A stretch of 64,000 nucleotides of DNA. Source: Echinometra lucunter. Lineage: Eukaryota > Echinodermata > Echinoidea > Camarodonta > Echinometridae. The stretch lies in NCBI GenBank assembly GCA_029962745.1, contig CM057171.1, forward strand, positions 22,738,637-22,802,636, read 5' to 3'. The notes beneath the pieces were generated by a model, which was not told the origin of the DNA, did not search any database, and worked only from the letters and a program-made list of their open reading frames with translations. The position numbers and the translations under genes are program-made. Of this stretch, positions 12,255-24,954 are shown piece after piece. Numbering within the stretch: the first letter of the stretch is position 1; every line of letters starts with the position of its first letter.

Positions 12255-12763
12255 TTTATATACTGTGCGTCAAAAAAAAAAAAAAAAAACTTTACACTTT
12301 TGAAATGGATGCCTAATGAAAAATACATGATTCTGGAGGAAAAGGTTTAAATGTATAGATAGCTCATGGACTCAACTTTCATACGAGACCAAAAAGGCCG
12401 AAAATAATTAATGCTTGGGTGAGCACTGCTCACTTTTGTAAAGGGTATCAGAATTAGGTTGCGCAGGAATTGCACCTTTCAATTTGTGAGAGATGAGTCC
12501 TTTGGAGGTTACAGAATTGAGGGTGAGATGATGAATTCATGATCAGTTGCGATCAGTTTAGATTTGCTGGGTGAATTTTTGGTGCATGAGTGAACGGGAA
12601 ATGCATTCATTATTGTAGCATTGTACCTTTCCCTGGTAGTCTCAGTGGTGTGTTCATGGGAGTCAGGATTGGGTGATGGTACATGTTGCAGGGGGGGGGG
12701 GTGAGATAGGGTAAGACTTTGTTGGCTAGATGGGATAAGGGTCAAGAGGACAGTATGCACCCC

Positions 12764-12819
<56 letters not shown>

Positions 12820-13504
12820 CTTCCTGTGTGCATATCTTGACAATTCACATTCTTTGGTCTCCACTCAAAAATATCCAAACCACCTTCCCTTATCCCTTAT
12901 GAAGAGAGCAAGATTGCGCATCGAAGGAGGAGGTGGACATGTTGACCATTGAACTAGCAGACTTTGATTTTTAGTTTCCATTATCAGTTATTCCCCCCCT
13001 TTTTTTTTTCTCTTACAAGATGGATAAAACAGTTTAAAATGGAAATGAATGAAAAATCAACTGAAAACAAAGACTGACATGTTCATTTTACCAATTTGTG
13101 TTAGACTGTACCGTATTTCTTGTCCGAAACTCAACTGCTATTAAAATGACTGGTTGGTTGGATGTACTTGAGTGATTGATTGAGTTACTGATTAATAATG
13201 ATTGATTTATTGAATAATTCATTGATTGAAACAGCTGAATGTTGATTGAATGCTTGACTGATTAGTTGATTGACTGATACATTGCTGATAAGTTGACTGA
13301 TACCTAAATGTTGATTGTCTAACTTACGGTACTGATTGATTGACGGATAGAATGCGATTTACTTCAGGTGTCAATGGGTGATACCAGTCCAAGTCCAATT
13401 TTGGAAATGCAGGCAGAATTGGGGATGAGGGAATGTGGTTGGGATATTTTGGAGAGGAGACCAACGGATGTGAATTGTCAAGATATGCACAAGCACACCC
13501 AGGA

Positions 13505-13535
<31 letters not shown>

Positions 13536-14055
13536 GAGAGGGGGATTGCATGTCCTCTTAACCCTTATCCCAACTACCCTACAAAGTCCTACCTTACATC
13601 TCACCTCCCCTGCACCACGTACCATCACGCAATCCTGATTCCCATGAACACACCACTGAGTCTACCAGGGAAAGGTACAATGCTACAAGAATGAATGCAA
13701 TTCCCGTCCACTCATGCATAAAATTTTGATTTAATAAACCATGAAATTCACTCAGCAAACTGATTGCAACTGACCATGAACTTATCATATCACCCTCAAT
13801 GTTGTAACCTCTAAAGGACTTACCTCTCACAAATTGGAAGGCGCAATTCCTTCGCAACCTAATTTTCATACCCTTTACAAAAGTGAGCAGTGCTCACCCA
13901 AGCATGAATTATTTTCAGCCTTTTTGGTCTCATGTGAAAGTTGAGTCCATTAGCTATCCATAAATAACCCCCCCCCCCCTTTTTCGCCAGAAACACATAT
14001 TTTATGTTTGGCAGCCATTTCAAAAGTGTAACGTTTTTTGCGGGGACACACGGTT
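12255..14055. mobile_element. Foldback element family C, 1.8 kb palindrome
   Basis: Arms of about 690 bp (12255-12950 and 13370-14055) are inverted copies of each other. Matching landmarks: TTACACTTTTGAAATGG / CCATTTCAAAAGTGTAA at the tips; GTGAGCACTGCTCAC in both; CATATCTTGACAATTCACAT / ATGTGAATTGTCAAGATATG near the loop. Each arm also carries a (CT)n or (GA)n tract (12768-12818; 13506-13539). The loop (12960-13360) is a degenerate TTGATTGA-type array. There is no transposase frame. Short open frames inside are arm artefacts. Confidence 0.85.
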
Positions 14056-14056
14056 T

Positions 14057-14057
14057 A

Positions 14058-14098
<41 letters not shown>

Positions 14099-14110
14099 GT
14101 ATGTATGTAT
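14057..14110. repeat. (TA)n then (GTAT)n microsatellite
   Basis: TA-repeat tract at about 14063-14096 followed by GTATGTATGTAT. It directly abuts the right tip of the 1.8 kb palindrome, a common position for simple repeats at element borders. Confidence 0.9.
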
Positions 14111-15220
14111 TTAATTTTAAGTGGTAAGAAATTGCGCGTTTTGCCAGATTATGAACCGTGATGCTTTTATTATTATTATTTTGCGATCGAGCGGGGCGAG
14201 CGAGCCACAAAAGTTCATTTCATGTTATATTAAAGAAGTGTTATTTTGTCATCAATGTATGTAGGCTTAGAAGATATCTCATAGGCCTTACGAAGCGGGG
14301 TTTCGTACAACGAGTAAAAAAAAAAACCAACAAACAAACAAATCTTGGACTAGACCATCGACCAGGCTGTGAACTTACCAACTGTCTAAGAATGGTCTAC
14401 AAACATTGATTTCTTAAGAAGTTCTTAAGAAGATCTTACGAAGTGGTCTAAAAATCGTTTTTACAGCGTTCGTAGCAGTTTCTAAAAGCATTTATGACCG
14501 AATTATTGGGCTAAAATTATGATGACGACAAGAAAACTTTTTTAAAGTTCATACCTAAAGAAGTTCCCTTCTGAACTGCCTTTTTTATTGAGAATGAAAT
14601 ACACTGCTATCCTGAAACGCAGTGCTGGAGAAATGAAACTTTGGATGTACAAATAGGTGAGCAATAGTTAAGGAAATGACAAAAGACATTGCGAATTAGA
14701 CGAATAAAATATAGGGTACGCTAAAGTTGTACAGGTAGTGTGTTAGTTTTCGATCGGAGTGCAGACTCAAATTGCTTCCTGTGACTTGCACGAAAAGTAG
14801 CGACAGCGATCTGCAAAATCTTCTGTTTGAGTCGCGGGTCCCAGATCTATGTTGAGAAGATGGTGACGAGAAATTGGTGAAATGAAGAACATCTACCACG
14901 AGTCCCAAAGTGCATGGCGAAATAATGAGTCGTTGAGAGTTGGCGAGGAACGGTCATGCTGATGTTGAAGGAAAATTCTTGCCATTCATATAGAATCGAA
15001 ATATTCTTTTAAAAAAGGAGAGTAGGTGACTAGATTTGATTTGCTTCATTTATTTAAACACAGTAAAAGCCCCGTTCAGGTACTTGGCTCTTTCTTAATG
15101 GGCCGTGTCAAAATTAAAAACAATAACATGAAAATAAAATATGAGTTTAAATCTCAAACAACAATAACAGGTATAAATTATGATAGAGTAAAATACATAG
15201 ATCATACAAAATTAGAATAA
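14110..15220. other. Intergenic, no gene recognised
   Basis: GAGCGGGGCGAGCGAGCC at 14189-14206 belongs to the scattered CGCTCGCT motif set. No supported coding sequence. Confidence 0.4.
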
Positions 15221-15221
15221 T

Positions 15222-15480
15222 GTTTAATAATGATAATGATAATAATAATAATAGTAATATTGTCCATATATATAGCGCTGCTACTATATGAATATACTCT
15301 ACTGTGCTTTACAAAGTTGATATTATTACCCCGACTGAAGCAGCTGCCAGGAAGGCGCTAAACCAGAAATTTTCTTCCCACCGGGTACCCACCTATACAC
15401 CTGGGTGGAGAGTGGAAAAGGTGGATTAATGTCTTGCCAAAAGACGTTAGTGCCGAATTGGTAAATTCGGAAGTATTTAA
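15222..15480 (-). repeat. Short interspersed repeat with (ATA)n tail, minus orientation
   Basis: An (AATAAT)n tract (15224-15258) is followed by TATAGCGCTGCTAC…GTGCTTTACAAAG and then CACCTATACACCTGGGTGGAGAGTGG. The tail-adjacent pattern (AGCGC…about 30 nt…GCGCTTT next to a TTA/ATA repeat) matches 48895-48985 in the opposite orientation. This is a widely seen invertebrate repeat architecture with a 3' trinucleotide tail. Class (SINE or LINE 3' end) unresolved. Confidence 0.55.
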
Positions 15481-16059
15481 CCCACTTGAACTTTTACTGA
15501 TTAGAGTTCGACCGAAGTCTTCTATCCTATTCTTATTCATGTCTTGGTATCGTCCCCAAGATAGTAAAATTGGCATTTCAGATAAGTATGAGAATGTTTT
15601 AGCAGTTTTACTTAATGCTCATTTGATGCTCATTTGATGCTCATTTTTTTACTTTATACTTTGATATCTTGGATGTGGTATTACCATGATGATGTTGAGG
15701 TAAAAGACTGGATCAGTTTTTGGAGGTATGTACGGCTGGATACATCATGCATGTCATGCAATATAACTGATATTTCTGGAGATCATTCTACCTGAAACAT
15801 TGACTCTGGTCCCACAAGCTTACTTTTGAGTGAGTATATTCTCTCTACCAGCCTTGTTGGTTCATACCGTTCTACTATTCTTGCCTGGATTATATGCAAC
15901 CTTCTGGAGAAGCATGCTTTTGTGATGATTTAATCTGATTAACTCACCTATTGTACATATAAGTAATCCTGTTGCTGGGTCTCTCATACACTGATTTGAC
16001 TTCTTTTGTTACCAAAGATTCTTTAACACTCGCCTATTCATCAAGTCTTTTTCTTTGGA

Positions 16060-16814
16060 ATTACGCCACCGAAAGCCACCAAAGAAGATGGTTGCCAGCC
16101 TCAGGAAACCCATGATATATGTGAACAGATCAGCGATGAGGTGAGAGAATACTTCAACAGCAAAGAATTCAGTGATTTGTTCAAGTCATCCCTTGCTGAA
16201 GCTATGACAAGGGAGATACAAGATCTCCGTGAACGGCAGAACAAACAGAGAGTAAGGTAATGGATCTAGAAAATGAGCTCCAGACACAAGCTTCCATTAT
16301 GACCTCGCTACAGAAGGAGAAAGTTTCTACATCTGAAGCTATCCAGTAATTGAAGGCCAAGATGAATGAAGAAGAACGGTACTCAAGGAGGAACTGTCTA
16401 GGACTACACGCCATCCCAGAAAAGGATAAAAAAAGACACCGACGCAGTGATCATAAATCTCTCAAACAAAGATATTGGTGTCAATCTGAATCTGGCTGAC
16501 ATTGACCATTCGGATTGTGTTGGTGCCCCGCGTCATACACCAGCGGATAAGAAGAAGAAGCCTCCACGACCCATCATCGTCAAGTTTTCCTCTTATCGTG
16601 TTTGCAATCTTGTGATCAAGAACAGGAAACGACTTAAAGGCTTGACAGCAACAAACAGAATCTTGCTTCAAAAAGCAAAGGATGAATGAGCAACAACAAT
16701 AATGTGACTGCTGCTCAACCCACAGATGGCAAAAACACTGTTCTGGTGAAAGCAACGAATGGAAGATCTGTAAGGAAAAGAATAAAGTCTGTGAATGATC
16801 TCAAGAAAATATGA
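16060..16814 (+). pseudogene. LINE D ORF1 (coiled coil + RRM + CTD), broken
   Basis: Piecewise frames give a coiled coil (VREYFNSKEFSDLFKS, MTREIQDLRERQNKQ, then LENELQTQASIMTSLQKEK), then RRNCLGLHAIPEKD (start of the RRM-like part). The longest open piece, 16447-16689, contains IDHSDCVGAPRH and PRPIIVKFSSYRVCNLVI. The arrangement matches the L1-ORF1-like RNA-binding chaperone that packages LINE RNA. Frameshifts at about 16255 and 16425 and stops disable it. Confidence 0.7.
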
Positions 16815-17224
16815 AAACATTATCATTTAGAACTGAACAGACAGATGCAAAGTTTATACATTTATGCTCATGTTAATTGACTATAAAGAATAAATAATGA
16901 AAATACCATGTGAGGTATGAGCATGAATCAGCTGTTATCATTATTATTCATTTGTACCACCTATTCATTTTATTTTATGGTATTGCAGACTATTTTGTGA
17001 TGTAGTTAGAAGAACATATTGTTTACTGTATTATGTCGTGTACTTGCCTTTTATATATTAGGCAAAATTCTACAAGTTGTGATAATTGCTTTCTTTGTAA
17101 TAGAATATAAAAAGAATATGAATCTTCAGCTACTATAATTAATGAAGAATCTCTTCCTGATAACAAAATCTATACTCCTGATGAATTTCAAGAATCTACT
17201 AAACATTTTGATAATCGTTCTGCG

Positions 17225-18265
17225 GTGACTTTATTTCATTTTAACTGCCGTAGTTTAAAGCGCAATTTTGATATTTTTGTTCATTGTATTCGAACATTGT
17301 CTACACCTATGTCAATAATCGGGGTCACAGAACCTTGGCTTAAGAATGACGATGATGATGCCCTTTTTTCTCTTCCTCAGTATTCTTTTCTCAGTAATTC
17401 TCGACCGGGGAAAAGAGGGGGCGGCGTAAGAATATTTATTCACGATGAAATAAGATTTAAAAGAAGACCAGACTTAGATGTGTTTACTAATGCTGTTGAG
17501 ACTATATCCATTGAAGTATATAATAAAATTTTTAAAAATACTGTAGTTCCTGTTATGTATAGACCACCACACCAAAGAGTTCAATCTTTTATTAATGATA
17601 TACAAGCACCACTGAATGTTATCAATGAGAGAAAGGAGAGTATCATTATGGGCGATTTCAATGTCGATCTGTTAAAACTGGATGTTATTTCATATTTTAA
17701 TGAATTTATTGATAATTTTATTTCATTTTCTTACTTACCACAAATATTCAGTCCCACCTGAATTACCTCATATTCTGCGACTACCTTGGATATTTTTTTT
17801 TTCTATAATAATCCAGAAAAGGTAGAAGTGAGTGGAATAATTACAACAGATATCATTGATCATCTTACTCCTTTTATCATGATCTCATCCCAACCTGATA
17901 CAAATGATTCTCAAATATTTCATTCAAAGCGGGACTTCAGCGATGTTAACATAAATACACGTTGTTCAAAATCAATGTCTGTGAAGTGGGACTTCTTAGA
18001 TCATATTGATAATGTAAATCAAAAGTATGAAAGATTTATTGAAATATATGTTAAATTATATAACGAATGTTTCCAAGAGAAAAGGATGAAAATAAAGAAA
18101 CTTGTAAATGTTAAACCGTGGATTACGATAGAAATTAAGAAAATGAGTAGACATAAATATATATTACACACAAAATTTCTTAGAAATCCTACAACCTATC
18201 GAAAAACTACTTATGCAAATTTTAGAAATAAATTGAATAATTTGATACACGATAAAAAAACTTAG
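17225..18265 (+). pseudogene. LINE D ORF2 N-terminal: AP-type endonuclease, broken
   Basis: Frame 17225-17761 begins FHFNCRSLKRNFD, continues with IGVTEPWLKNDDDD (catalytic E), RGGGVRIFI and IMGDFNVDLLK (GDFN). After a stop at 17761 the frame shifts to 17786-18265 with IITTDIIDHLTPF, the DH catalytic end, and the linker PWITIEIKKMSRHKYIL. The domain would nick target DNA for target-primed reverse transcription. It is broken by the 17761 stop and the T-run at about 17790. Confidence 0.8.
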
Positions 18266-20401
18266 GTATTATGATGATAAGTTTAATGATGTCATTAACA
18301 ATGCTAAGAAAACATGGAGAGTTAAAAATGAAGTTTTAAATAAAAGCAAAAGCTAGCACACTATTGATGAGAATGAATATGAAGACAAATCTAAGAAGGA
18401 TAAATCCCATATTGCAAATTTATTCAGTGATTATTTTAGTACATTTGGACAAAAAATTCATGATAAGTTAGGAATACAGGATCTATGTTATTTGATACTT
18501 ATTTAAAAGGATCTGTTTTAAGCTCGTTTTTTTAACCCTATTACAGAATCTGCTATTATTAATATTGTTTCATGTTTTGATGTAAGTCTCCTGACCATGA
18601 TGGAATAAGTGCTAAAATTGTTAAATCTTCTGTTCATGCAACTGTATCTCCTTTGTGCAATATATTTAATTCTTCCCTTGAAAAGGGCTTATTTCCTAAT
18701 AAAGTAAAAATAGCTAAAGTTATACCAATATATAAGAATGGCAATAAAAATATGCTGAACAACTATAGACCAATATCCCTCTTATCAATATTTAGTAAAA
18801 TATCAGAAAAAAAATTGTGTAAGATAAATTGATAATTTTTATTGATAAACATAATATATTAAGCAAAAAACAATTTGGCTTTAGAAAAGGATACAGTACT
18901 ACTCATGCATTAATCTAGTAAACAGATAAACTTCCCAAAGCTTTTGAAAAGAAACACATAGTTATTGGGCTCTTTTTAGATTGTCAAAGGCGTTTGACTG
19001 TATTAACCATTCAATATTACTTTTTAAAAAAACCTGAAATATTATGGAATAAGGGGGAAGTGCGTTACAGTGGTTTGAAAGTTATTTGCGCAATAGCAAA
19101 CAATATGTGACTGTTGATAATTATAATTATGAATATAAAAGTATTACAGTAGGCGTACCGCAGGGATCCAATCTCGGGTCACTTTAATTTTTACTCTGTA
19201 TTAATGATCTGCAGTATGTTAGCAACGTTTTATCCATAATCTTACTTATCAGGTAAAGATCCAGTAGCATTAAATAATCTATTTAATTTAGAATTGAAAA
19301 CAATTCAGACTTGGTTAACTGCCAATAAACTTTACATTAATCGTGATAAAACATGTTATATGATGTTTAAAAGTAGGAATTGTAGAATACAAGACAATGA
19401 AATAAATATATAACTTAATAATGTAAGAATAAAAAGAGAGAAACAAGTACTAAATCTAATGGTGTAATTATAGACGAAAGTTTAAATTGGAAGTAACATG
19501 TTAATTATATTGCTCTAAAGATATCAAAATCCATCGGAGTGTTTTATAGTCTGAAACACATTTTACCTCTGAAGATATTAACTAATTTGTATAATTGTTT
19601 GATTCTATCACATCTCATGTATTCTATTATTGTATGGGGCAACTGTTCATCTCATTCCTTACAGAAAATGTTTTTATTACAAAAACGTGCAATACGAGCA
19701 ATTACCAAATCTAACTATTTAGCACATACCCAACCTTTGTTCAAAAAGTTTAAAATATTGAATATTTATGATAAATAAATTACAACTAGTATCTTTCATG
19801 TTTTCATATTCTTAACATTTATTACCTAATAATTTTGATGAATATTTTGAATATAATAACACAAGAAATACCAATAAAATGTATGCATATTGTTATAGTT
19901 ATAACTTTTCAAGAACAACAATCAGTTTTAAAGGCCCTCAGTCTTGGAATCTCTTGCCAGATGACCTAAAAGAAAGCTCAACTATTCATTCATTCCGGAA
20001 AAATATAAATCATATCTTCTTAACTATAAGTAATCTCATTTTGTTCCAATAGTCTTTTCTGTAAATTAGTGTGTTTTGTTGTGTCTTATGTCCTCGTGTT
20101 ATGTTAGCTTTATCTTTTTGTTTATATGTTGTTATGTATTTTCCTTTGAAGTGTGGTAAATTTGGGGATTAACCTTCACAGGCCAATGGCCTTTTTGAAT
20201 CCCCCGCATCGTCCACACTCCATCTTTCTTTTATATTTTATGATTGCCATGTATGTGTATGTCATTTTAATATGTTGTATTATGTAAATATTCCTATTGA
20301 TTTGTAAAATTTGATCTGTCAAATATTCTCTGATGTGTTTTTTTTTAAAGGAATGTGTAATAAAATTGAATTGAATTGAATTGAATGGAATTGAATTGAA
20401 T

Positions 20402-21640
20402 TTGTTGATACGTTCCACTCAAATGTCATTGTGATGGGAGACGTAAATTTCGATATAAGCAAAGGTTTCAAATCAAAAGCAATTAAGCGTTACGAAGAAC
20501 TGAATGAACTGTATTCAATGCAGCATATAAATAGCAGTCGTGTTACTACACCAGGAGCATAATAGATCACATGCTTACAAACGCTATAGAAATGATCAAC
20601 ACTCATGGAGTGATCAATGCCGGGATGAGTGATCGTAGTTTGTGTTACTTGATTTTGAATCTTAGATTGGAACATGTTCCTAAATCTATTACATGCAGAA
20701 ATCTTCAATATGTTAACTTATATGCCTTTAATACTCATGTAATCAACCAGCTCCGTGGCTAAATACAGACATAAAAACAATGATGAGAAAACGAGATGAT
20801 TTGAAAAGACAAGCCTCAAAATACAACGATGAGAACATTATGAATAAGTATCGTAAAGTAAGAACCTTAGTTACTAAAATATGTAGAAAGGCAAAAAAGT
20901 ATCATTTTGCTAAACAGTTATACGGAGCTTCTACTACTTCTTCTAAAGATGTTTGGACAGTGCTAAAACCATTACTGCTTTCTAAGGAATCTATGAGCAG
21001 CACCAATGACGATAATAATAGTTCATCATTAGCTTTAAAATTCAACAAGCTTTTTGCAAATGTTGGTTCTGAATTAGATCCTTCTTTAAAGTGGAATCTG
21101 CATATTAATTATATGTGCTCTAAAATAAGTAGACTTGTACGGCTGTTAGCCCGTTGTATATAAATATAATGCCATAATACTTCCCATATTCGAATATGGA
21201 GATGTTGTATATGGAACAGCTTGTACAAAGTATACTAATTCCTTACACAAACTTCAATATAGGGCATGTCGAATAATAATTGGAGTAAGTCCTTACTGTC
21301 ATGTATTGACCAGAGAATCACATGCACGTTTAGGATTGAAATCAGTAGCAACCAGACGTTATTGTCATTGAGTAATATGGTATTTAAAGCCTTAAATGAT
21401 CTCGCACCTCCATATTTAGAAATCTGTTTCCAGTATTGAATTATAATTATCCTCTCAGGTCACAGGGAAATTTATTGCTGCCCAAACCTAGAACGGATTA
21501 CTGCAAACGAACATTCTTATATAGAGATGCTCAGCAATTTAACAGTCTCCCCCATATTTCAAACTTCCATGTAGTCTTAATGTATGTTCATGAAGGCTTT
21601 TAGCCTTTGTGTTGGATTTCACGTAATTTTTTGACTGCAG
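20402..21640 (+). mobile_element. LINE E with internal RT-core deletion
   Basis: Starts exactly after the tail of LINE D with an endonuclease fragment (NVIVMGDVNFDISKG, 20424-20460; then HMLTNAIEM and GMSDRSL, where the usual SDH histidine is replaced by R). Frame 20780-21163 reads the post-endonuclease linker (MMRKRDDLKRQASKYND … SSLALKFNKLFANVGSEL). It then passes without a frame break into the post-RT region (DPSLKWNLHINYMCSKISR). About the whole RT catalytic core is missing. C-terminal pieces follow: PIFEYGDVVYG, RACRIIIGVSPY and PRTDYCKRTFLYRDAQQF (to about 21560). The element is dead. Confidence 0.8.
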
Positions 21641-21784
21641 TATCAATGCTCACTTTCTTGTGTAGGCCCTAAGTCCTTTTTTTTAAGTTTTAATTTGCTT
21701 TGTTTATTTTTTGTTTTGTTTTGTTTTGCCTTTTTTTTCGGGGGGATGGGGGGGGGGGTACTGTTTCTTTTATCCAAAATGGTT

Positions 21785-21825
<41 letters not shown>
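21785..21825. repeat. (TA)n microsatellite
   Basis: About 38 bp TA run. Preceded by a T/G-rich tract and a G-run (21738-21758). Confidence 0.95.
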
Positions 21826-21828
<3 letters not shown>

Positions 21829-21899
21829 TTATTCTGTGTAGACAGTAATAACTTCAAAAAGAGTCGAAGATACGCCATGTGTAAATCCAACATTAGCTT

Positions 21900-22200
21900 T
21901 TGTTGTTCATAATTTTCGGCCCTCTTCGGGCCTTCCTCAGTGTATACAGTTCAATAACAAGATAAATGCAAACATATATTTATTCTACATGTACTTATAG
22001 AACCCCATGGAAGAACAGTCATGTCCTTGTCGACATGACTGAACTGGGTGTCCTTCCGTTTTCATACCTGTCGGTATCTTTGCATATATTACGTCTGTTT
22101 AATTCTGATGTAGTTTGTATTTGTAATTCTGTTGTATATGTACGTAATTTTTTACTTGAATTCGGAAAATCAAATCAAATCAAATCGAATCAATTATCGA
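21900..22200 (+). mobile_element. LINE 3' UTR remnant with (CAAAT)n tail
   Basis: T-rich, non-coding sequence ends in AAATCAAATCAAATCAAATC (about 22165-22190), a 3' pentanucleotide tail typical of CR1/L2-like LINEs. A similar tail ends a remnant at 36.2 kb. It may be the 3' end of LINE E, split from it by the TA microsatellite region, or a separate fragment. Confidence 0.5.
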
Positions 22201-22239
22201 TTTAAAAAAAAATATCATTATCACTCTCCTGTTTTTTTT

Positions 22240-22400
22240 TTTTTGACATCTAACGAATGCTCGCAGCTTGGTTGACAGTGAAGAATAAAGACAGCTTCAG
22301 TTCCTGTAGTCAGGTCATATAAACATAAAACAGCTGTAAATAATTTGCGCACTGTCGTATTTGTAGACATCCCTACAGCTCCCTTTATCTAAACTGAAAC
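22240..22400 (-). pseudogene. Decayed SRCR-like exon
   Basis: Minus-strand reading gives CRDVYKYDSAQIIYS…, then after a stop …SCLYSSLSTKLRAFVRC. This aligns with WDVFTYSSSYSMTQ…TCTYSSVSNQYSAFVGC of the 4.4 kb exon. A stop lies in the middle and the splice donor at the end is lost (ACATCTAACG instead of ACATCTCACC on the plus strand). It is therefore a pseudo-exon of the same family, in the same orientation as the other two. Confidence 0.5.
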
Positions 22401-24200
22401 AAATGTCGGTCCAGCAGTCTTGACAAGCATGCCTGACTAGTTAAAGGCTAGTCTAGCCTCTGCACGATTAGTTTAGGTTTTCAGTGTTAGGTTTTTGTAA
22501 TAGTGTCTACTCTATTTACATTTGCAGTGAATTTACCCTGGAGTTATCATTTAACCTTTAAAAGCCTTCTCTACCTTGGGCTTTTGCGACGATTACCGCC
22601 TCAGTTTCACTACTGCGTCTGCTTTATGTTAATATACACCCTTTTTAAGGAAAAGGGAACTCCTGGCCTCTGTTTAGTATACATCTGAATTTCAGTTCAA
22701 AGGCCGGCCATGGTCTAGAGGAAAAAGAGTGCCGTAAGCATGTTAAGCTTGAAAGTGGCAGAAATTCAAACTAACCCAAATAAAAAAGATGATATATCCC
22801 CCAAACATCATAGTCACATCAATGTACGTCTTATTCGTAAATACTTACAATAATTGAGGCCCCCCTTCCTCAGCCATGCTGACAACAGCTATTCGAGAGC
22901 TTCAAGTTGGTAGGAGAGGAACCTCCGTAGTAGAGCGTATCCTAACTATTCACAGATCTTTAAACTGGTAATAAAAATATGAATTTAGATTAATTGAAAA
23001 TATTCTTCAAGGAAGTGTCGCAATCACCTCTTCCGCCTTATGTCTTTGATATGGCACTGAAACCCATGATGACATAAGTCAAGCAAATCGTTTTCGACTG
23101 ACCTTTATAATACTGGCTTTCAAACGGCAAAATGAACGAGATTCGAATTCGTCACAGGGGACGAATTAGATGGCCTGTCAAAGTTTGATTAAAAATCACT
23201 GTCACCCTCATTGCAGCCGTGTAGAAAATTTTATCAGCTAGAAAATATTCGTTCAGCACAAATGGAAGAAAAAATAACGTATGTTTTGCTCAGAGAATAC
23301 TGGAATGTAAAATTAAGATTTGAGAAAGATTTCCAACCCACAGAGAATACATGTAAAATGGGCAAAATGCATTACTCAATGTTATCGTAATGTAACCTAC
23401 GTCCAGTACTTAATGTCATCCATAACGTAATGTCATCCAGTCAAGGTAATGCCATTCAAATTGTATCAAAAGAAATGCCCCAAGAAATGATCAACGTTGG
23501 TCGGATACATAATTGCCCTCAGCACATTGTGTACCTAATTTTCTATGGTGTGTATAAGAAAGGGCAGTTTCTTTCATATCCAAAATGACGTCACTTGGGA
23601 CATTCTTCGGTCCAGGGTTCCTACGGGAACATTTCCCAATGTCCAGTTTCCTAAATTCAAGCTGACAACATATGTAGCCGGGTTCAAACTACATGTATAA
23701 AGCAATCATACCAATGACCATAGCGCAGTTTATTCTAAATATTAATATCTTATTTCTTCAGTACGTATTTTTGATACATCATTCATGAAGTCTAACTGGC
23801 ATCAAGTACTTGGGTCTTAAACTAGTATAACTAATAGAACATGCATCAATAATTACATTACATATGTGCAATCAGTAAGCTCCTATTAAAACGGCAACAC
23901 GGCATTATCGCTTCTCCCGTGCACATAAGCACCGTATGTACGTACGCTGAACATACCGATCACTGTGTGTGCTCTATGAAAGGGCTGCCATCTTGTTCAC
24001 GATAACTAAAACATTCACTCGCTGTTAAGTATTGGACAACACCTCCAAGGCTCAGAATTAAAAATGAAAAAAAAAATGTTGTTGAATGCAATTCAACTAC
24101 AAATTATTAGAGAAAATTATATAATGGTGAAATTTTCCTAAGAAATAAAACTTTTTTTCCCGTAGAGAACTGTTTATTGAAATTTTTCTGGCAGCTAAAC
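22400..24200. other. Intergenic, possible SINE remnant at about 22700-22790
   Basis: TGGTCTAGAGG (22710-22720) matches a Pol III A box, and GAAATTCAAACTA (22761-22773) could be a worn B box about 50 bp downstream. This suggests a decayed tRNA-derived SINE. Weak support. The remaining 1.4 kb shows no gene. Confidence 0.3.
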
Positions 24201-24208
24201 AACTGGAA

Positions 24209-24236
24209 CCCCCCCCCCCCCCCCGGGGGGGGGGGG
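24209..24236. repeat. C-run abutting G-run
   Basis: A run of 16 C is followed directly by 12 G, forming a perfect GC hairpin. Its G half is the left tip of the MITE that follows. Copy number of such runs is unreliable in assemblies. Confidence 0.85.
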
Positions 24237-24771
24237 CACTCGACCCCAAAAGTGGTTGGTATGTGCCGCGGGCGAGACAAAAAAAAAAACAGGGGCTTTG
24301 GAATGGGCTTATTGTGAAAAGGAGGGTCTTTGGAACGGGCTTCGGAACTACAAATGTTTGTGAAAACGGGGGTCTTTGGAACGGTTCGCTGCGTGTGAGT
24401 GCGTATGTATCCCTATGGAACGGGCATACGTGCATGCGGCTAGCCCGGCGGCACGGGCGCCGAGTGCGCTCGCGCTGAGGCGAAGGTCGGACAGCGCTCT
24501 GCGGGCCGCTTTTCACCAAAAATGTAGCTCATTGTAGCGGATCAATGCGGCCGGAACGGCGTAACGAAAAATATGCAAAGCTTTGGAACGGATTTTTGTC
24601 TTTTTTTTTCTCGATAAGAAGAAAATGCTATGCTTTGGAACGGCTTTCTTTGTTCTTTTTCTCAGTAAGATAAAAATGCTATGCTTTTGAACGGGAATTT
24701 GAGTGTAAAAATGGGGGTCTTCTCCGCAGCACATACCCACCACGCATTATATACTGAGTGTCCCCCCCCCC
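24225..24771. mobile_element. MITE family D with G-run ends and internal TTTGGAACGG repeats
   Basis: Inverted ends: left G-run then CACTC … GTGGTTGGTATGTGCCGCGG. Right end, reverse complemented: G-run then ACACTC … GTGGTGGGTATGTGCTGCGG. TIRs are about 40-50 bp. Internally TTTGGAACGG is repeated at least six times, in units such as ATGCTATGCTTTGGAACGG. A long minus-strand open frame (24097-24519) is an artefact of GC-rich repeats. No transposase. Confidence 0.65.
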
Positions 24772-24779
24772 CTCCCCCC

Positions 24780-24813
<34 letters not shown>
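24763..24813. repeat. Long poly-C tract
   Basis: About 50 bases of C with two T interruptions at the right end of MITE D. Length is probably polymorphic or misassembled. Confidence 0.9.
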
Positions 24814-24815
<2 letters not shown>

Positions 24816-24954
24816 GGGACTGGAGCTAGCTAAATTAGCGATAATCAGTGGTAGATGTTGACCTTTTCGAGACTAGGGTCGAGCCTAAGTGCACTGCAAG
24901 ACGGACGGGTACGATCGGGTATGATATTCCAAAGCTTATCGTCAATATAGCACT

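Larger units (their letters stand above)
15990..20401 (+). mobile_element. LINE D, two-ORF element with (TTGAA)n tail, broken
   Basis: A nearly full-length non-LTR retrotransposon: ORF1 (about 16060-16814), ORF2 endonuclease and RT (17225-19780), a 3' UTR and a 3' tail of TTGAA repeats (20367-20401). All coding parts contain frameshifts or stops. RT pieces: NNYRPISLLSIFSKISEK (about 18760), KQFGFRKGYSTTHAL (18865-18910), IVIGLFLDC-QR (motif A, broken), GVPQGSNLGSL (about 19155), WLTANKLYINRDKTCYM (19313-19360). The motif C YADD is lost in a deletion near 19240. The tail abuts the next LINE at 20402. Confidence 0.85.

Noticed and set aside
24097..24519. 140-codon minus-strand frame at 24.1-24.5 kb
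   Set aside because: Lies across the G-run-ended MITE; GC-rich repeats lengthen the frame, and there is no domain.
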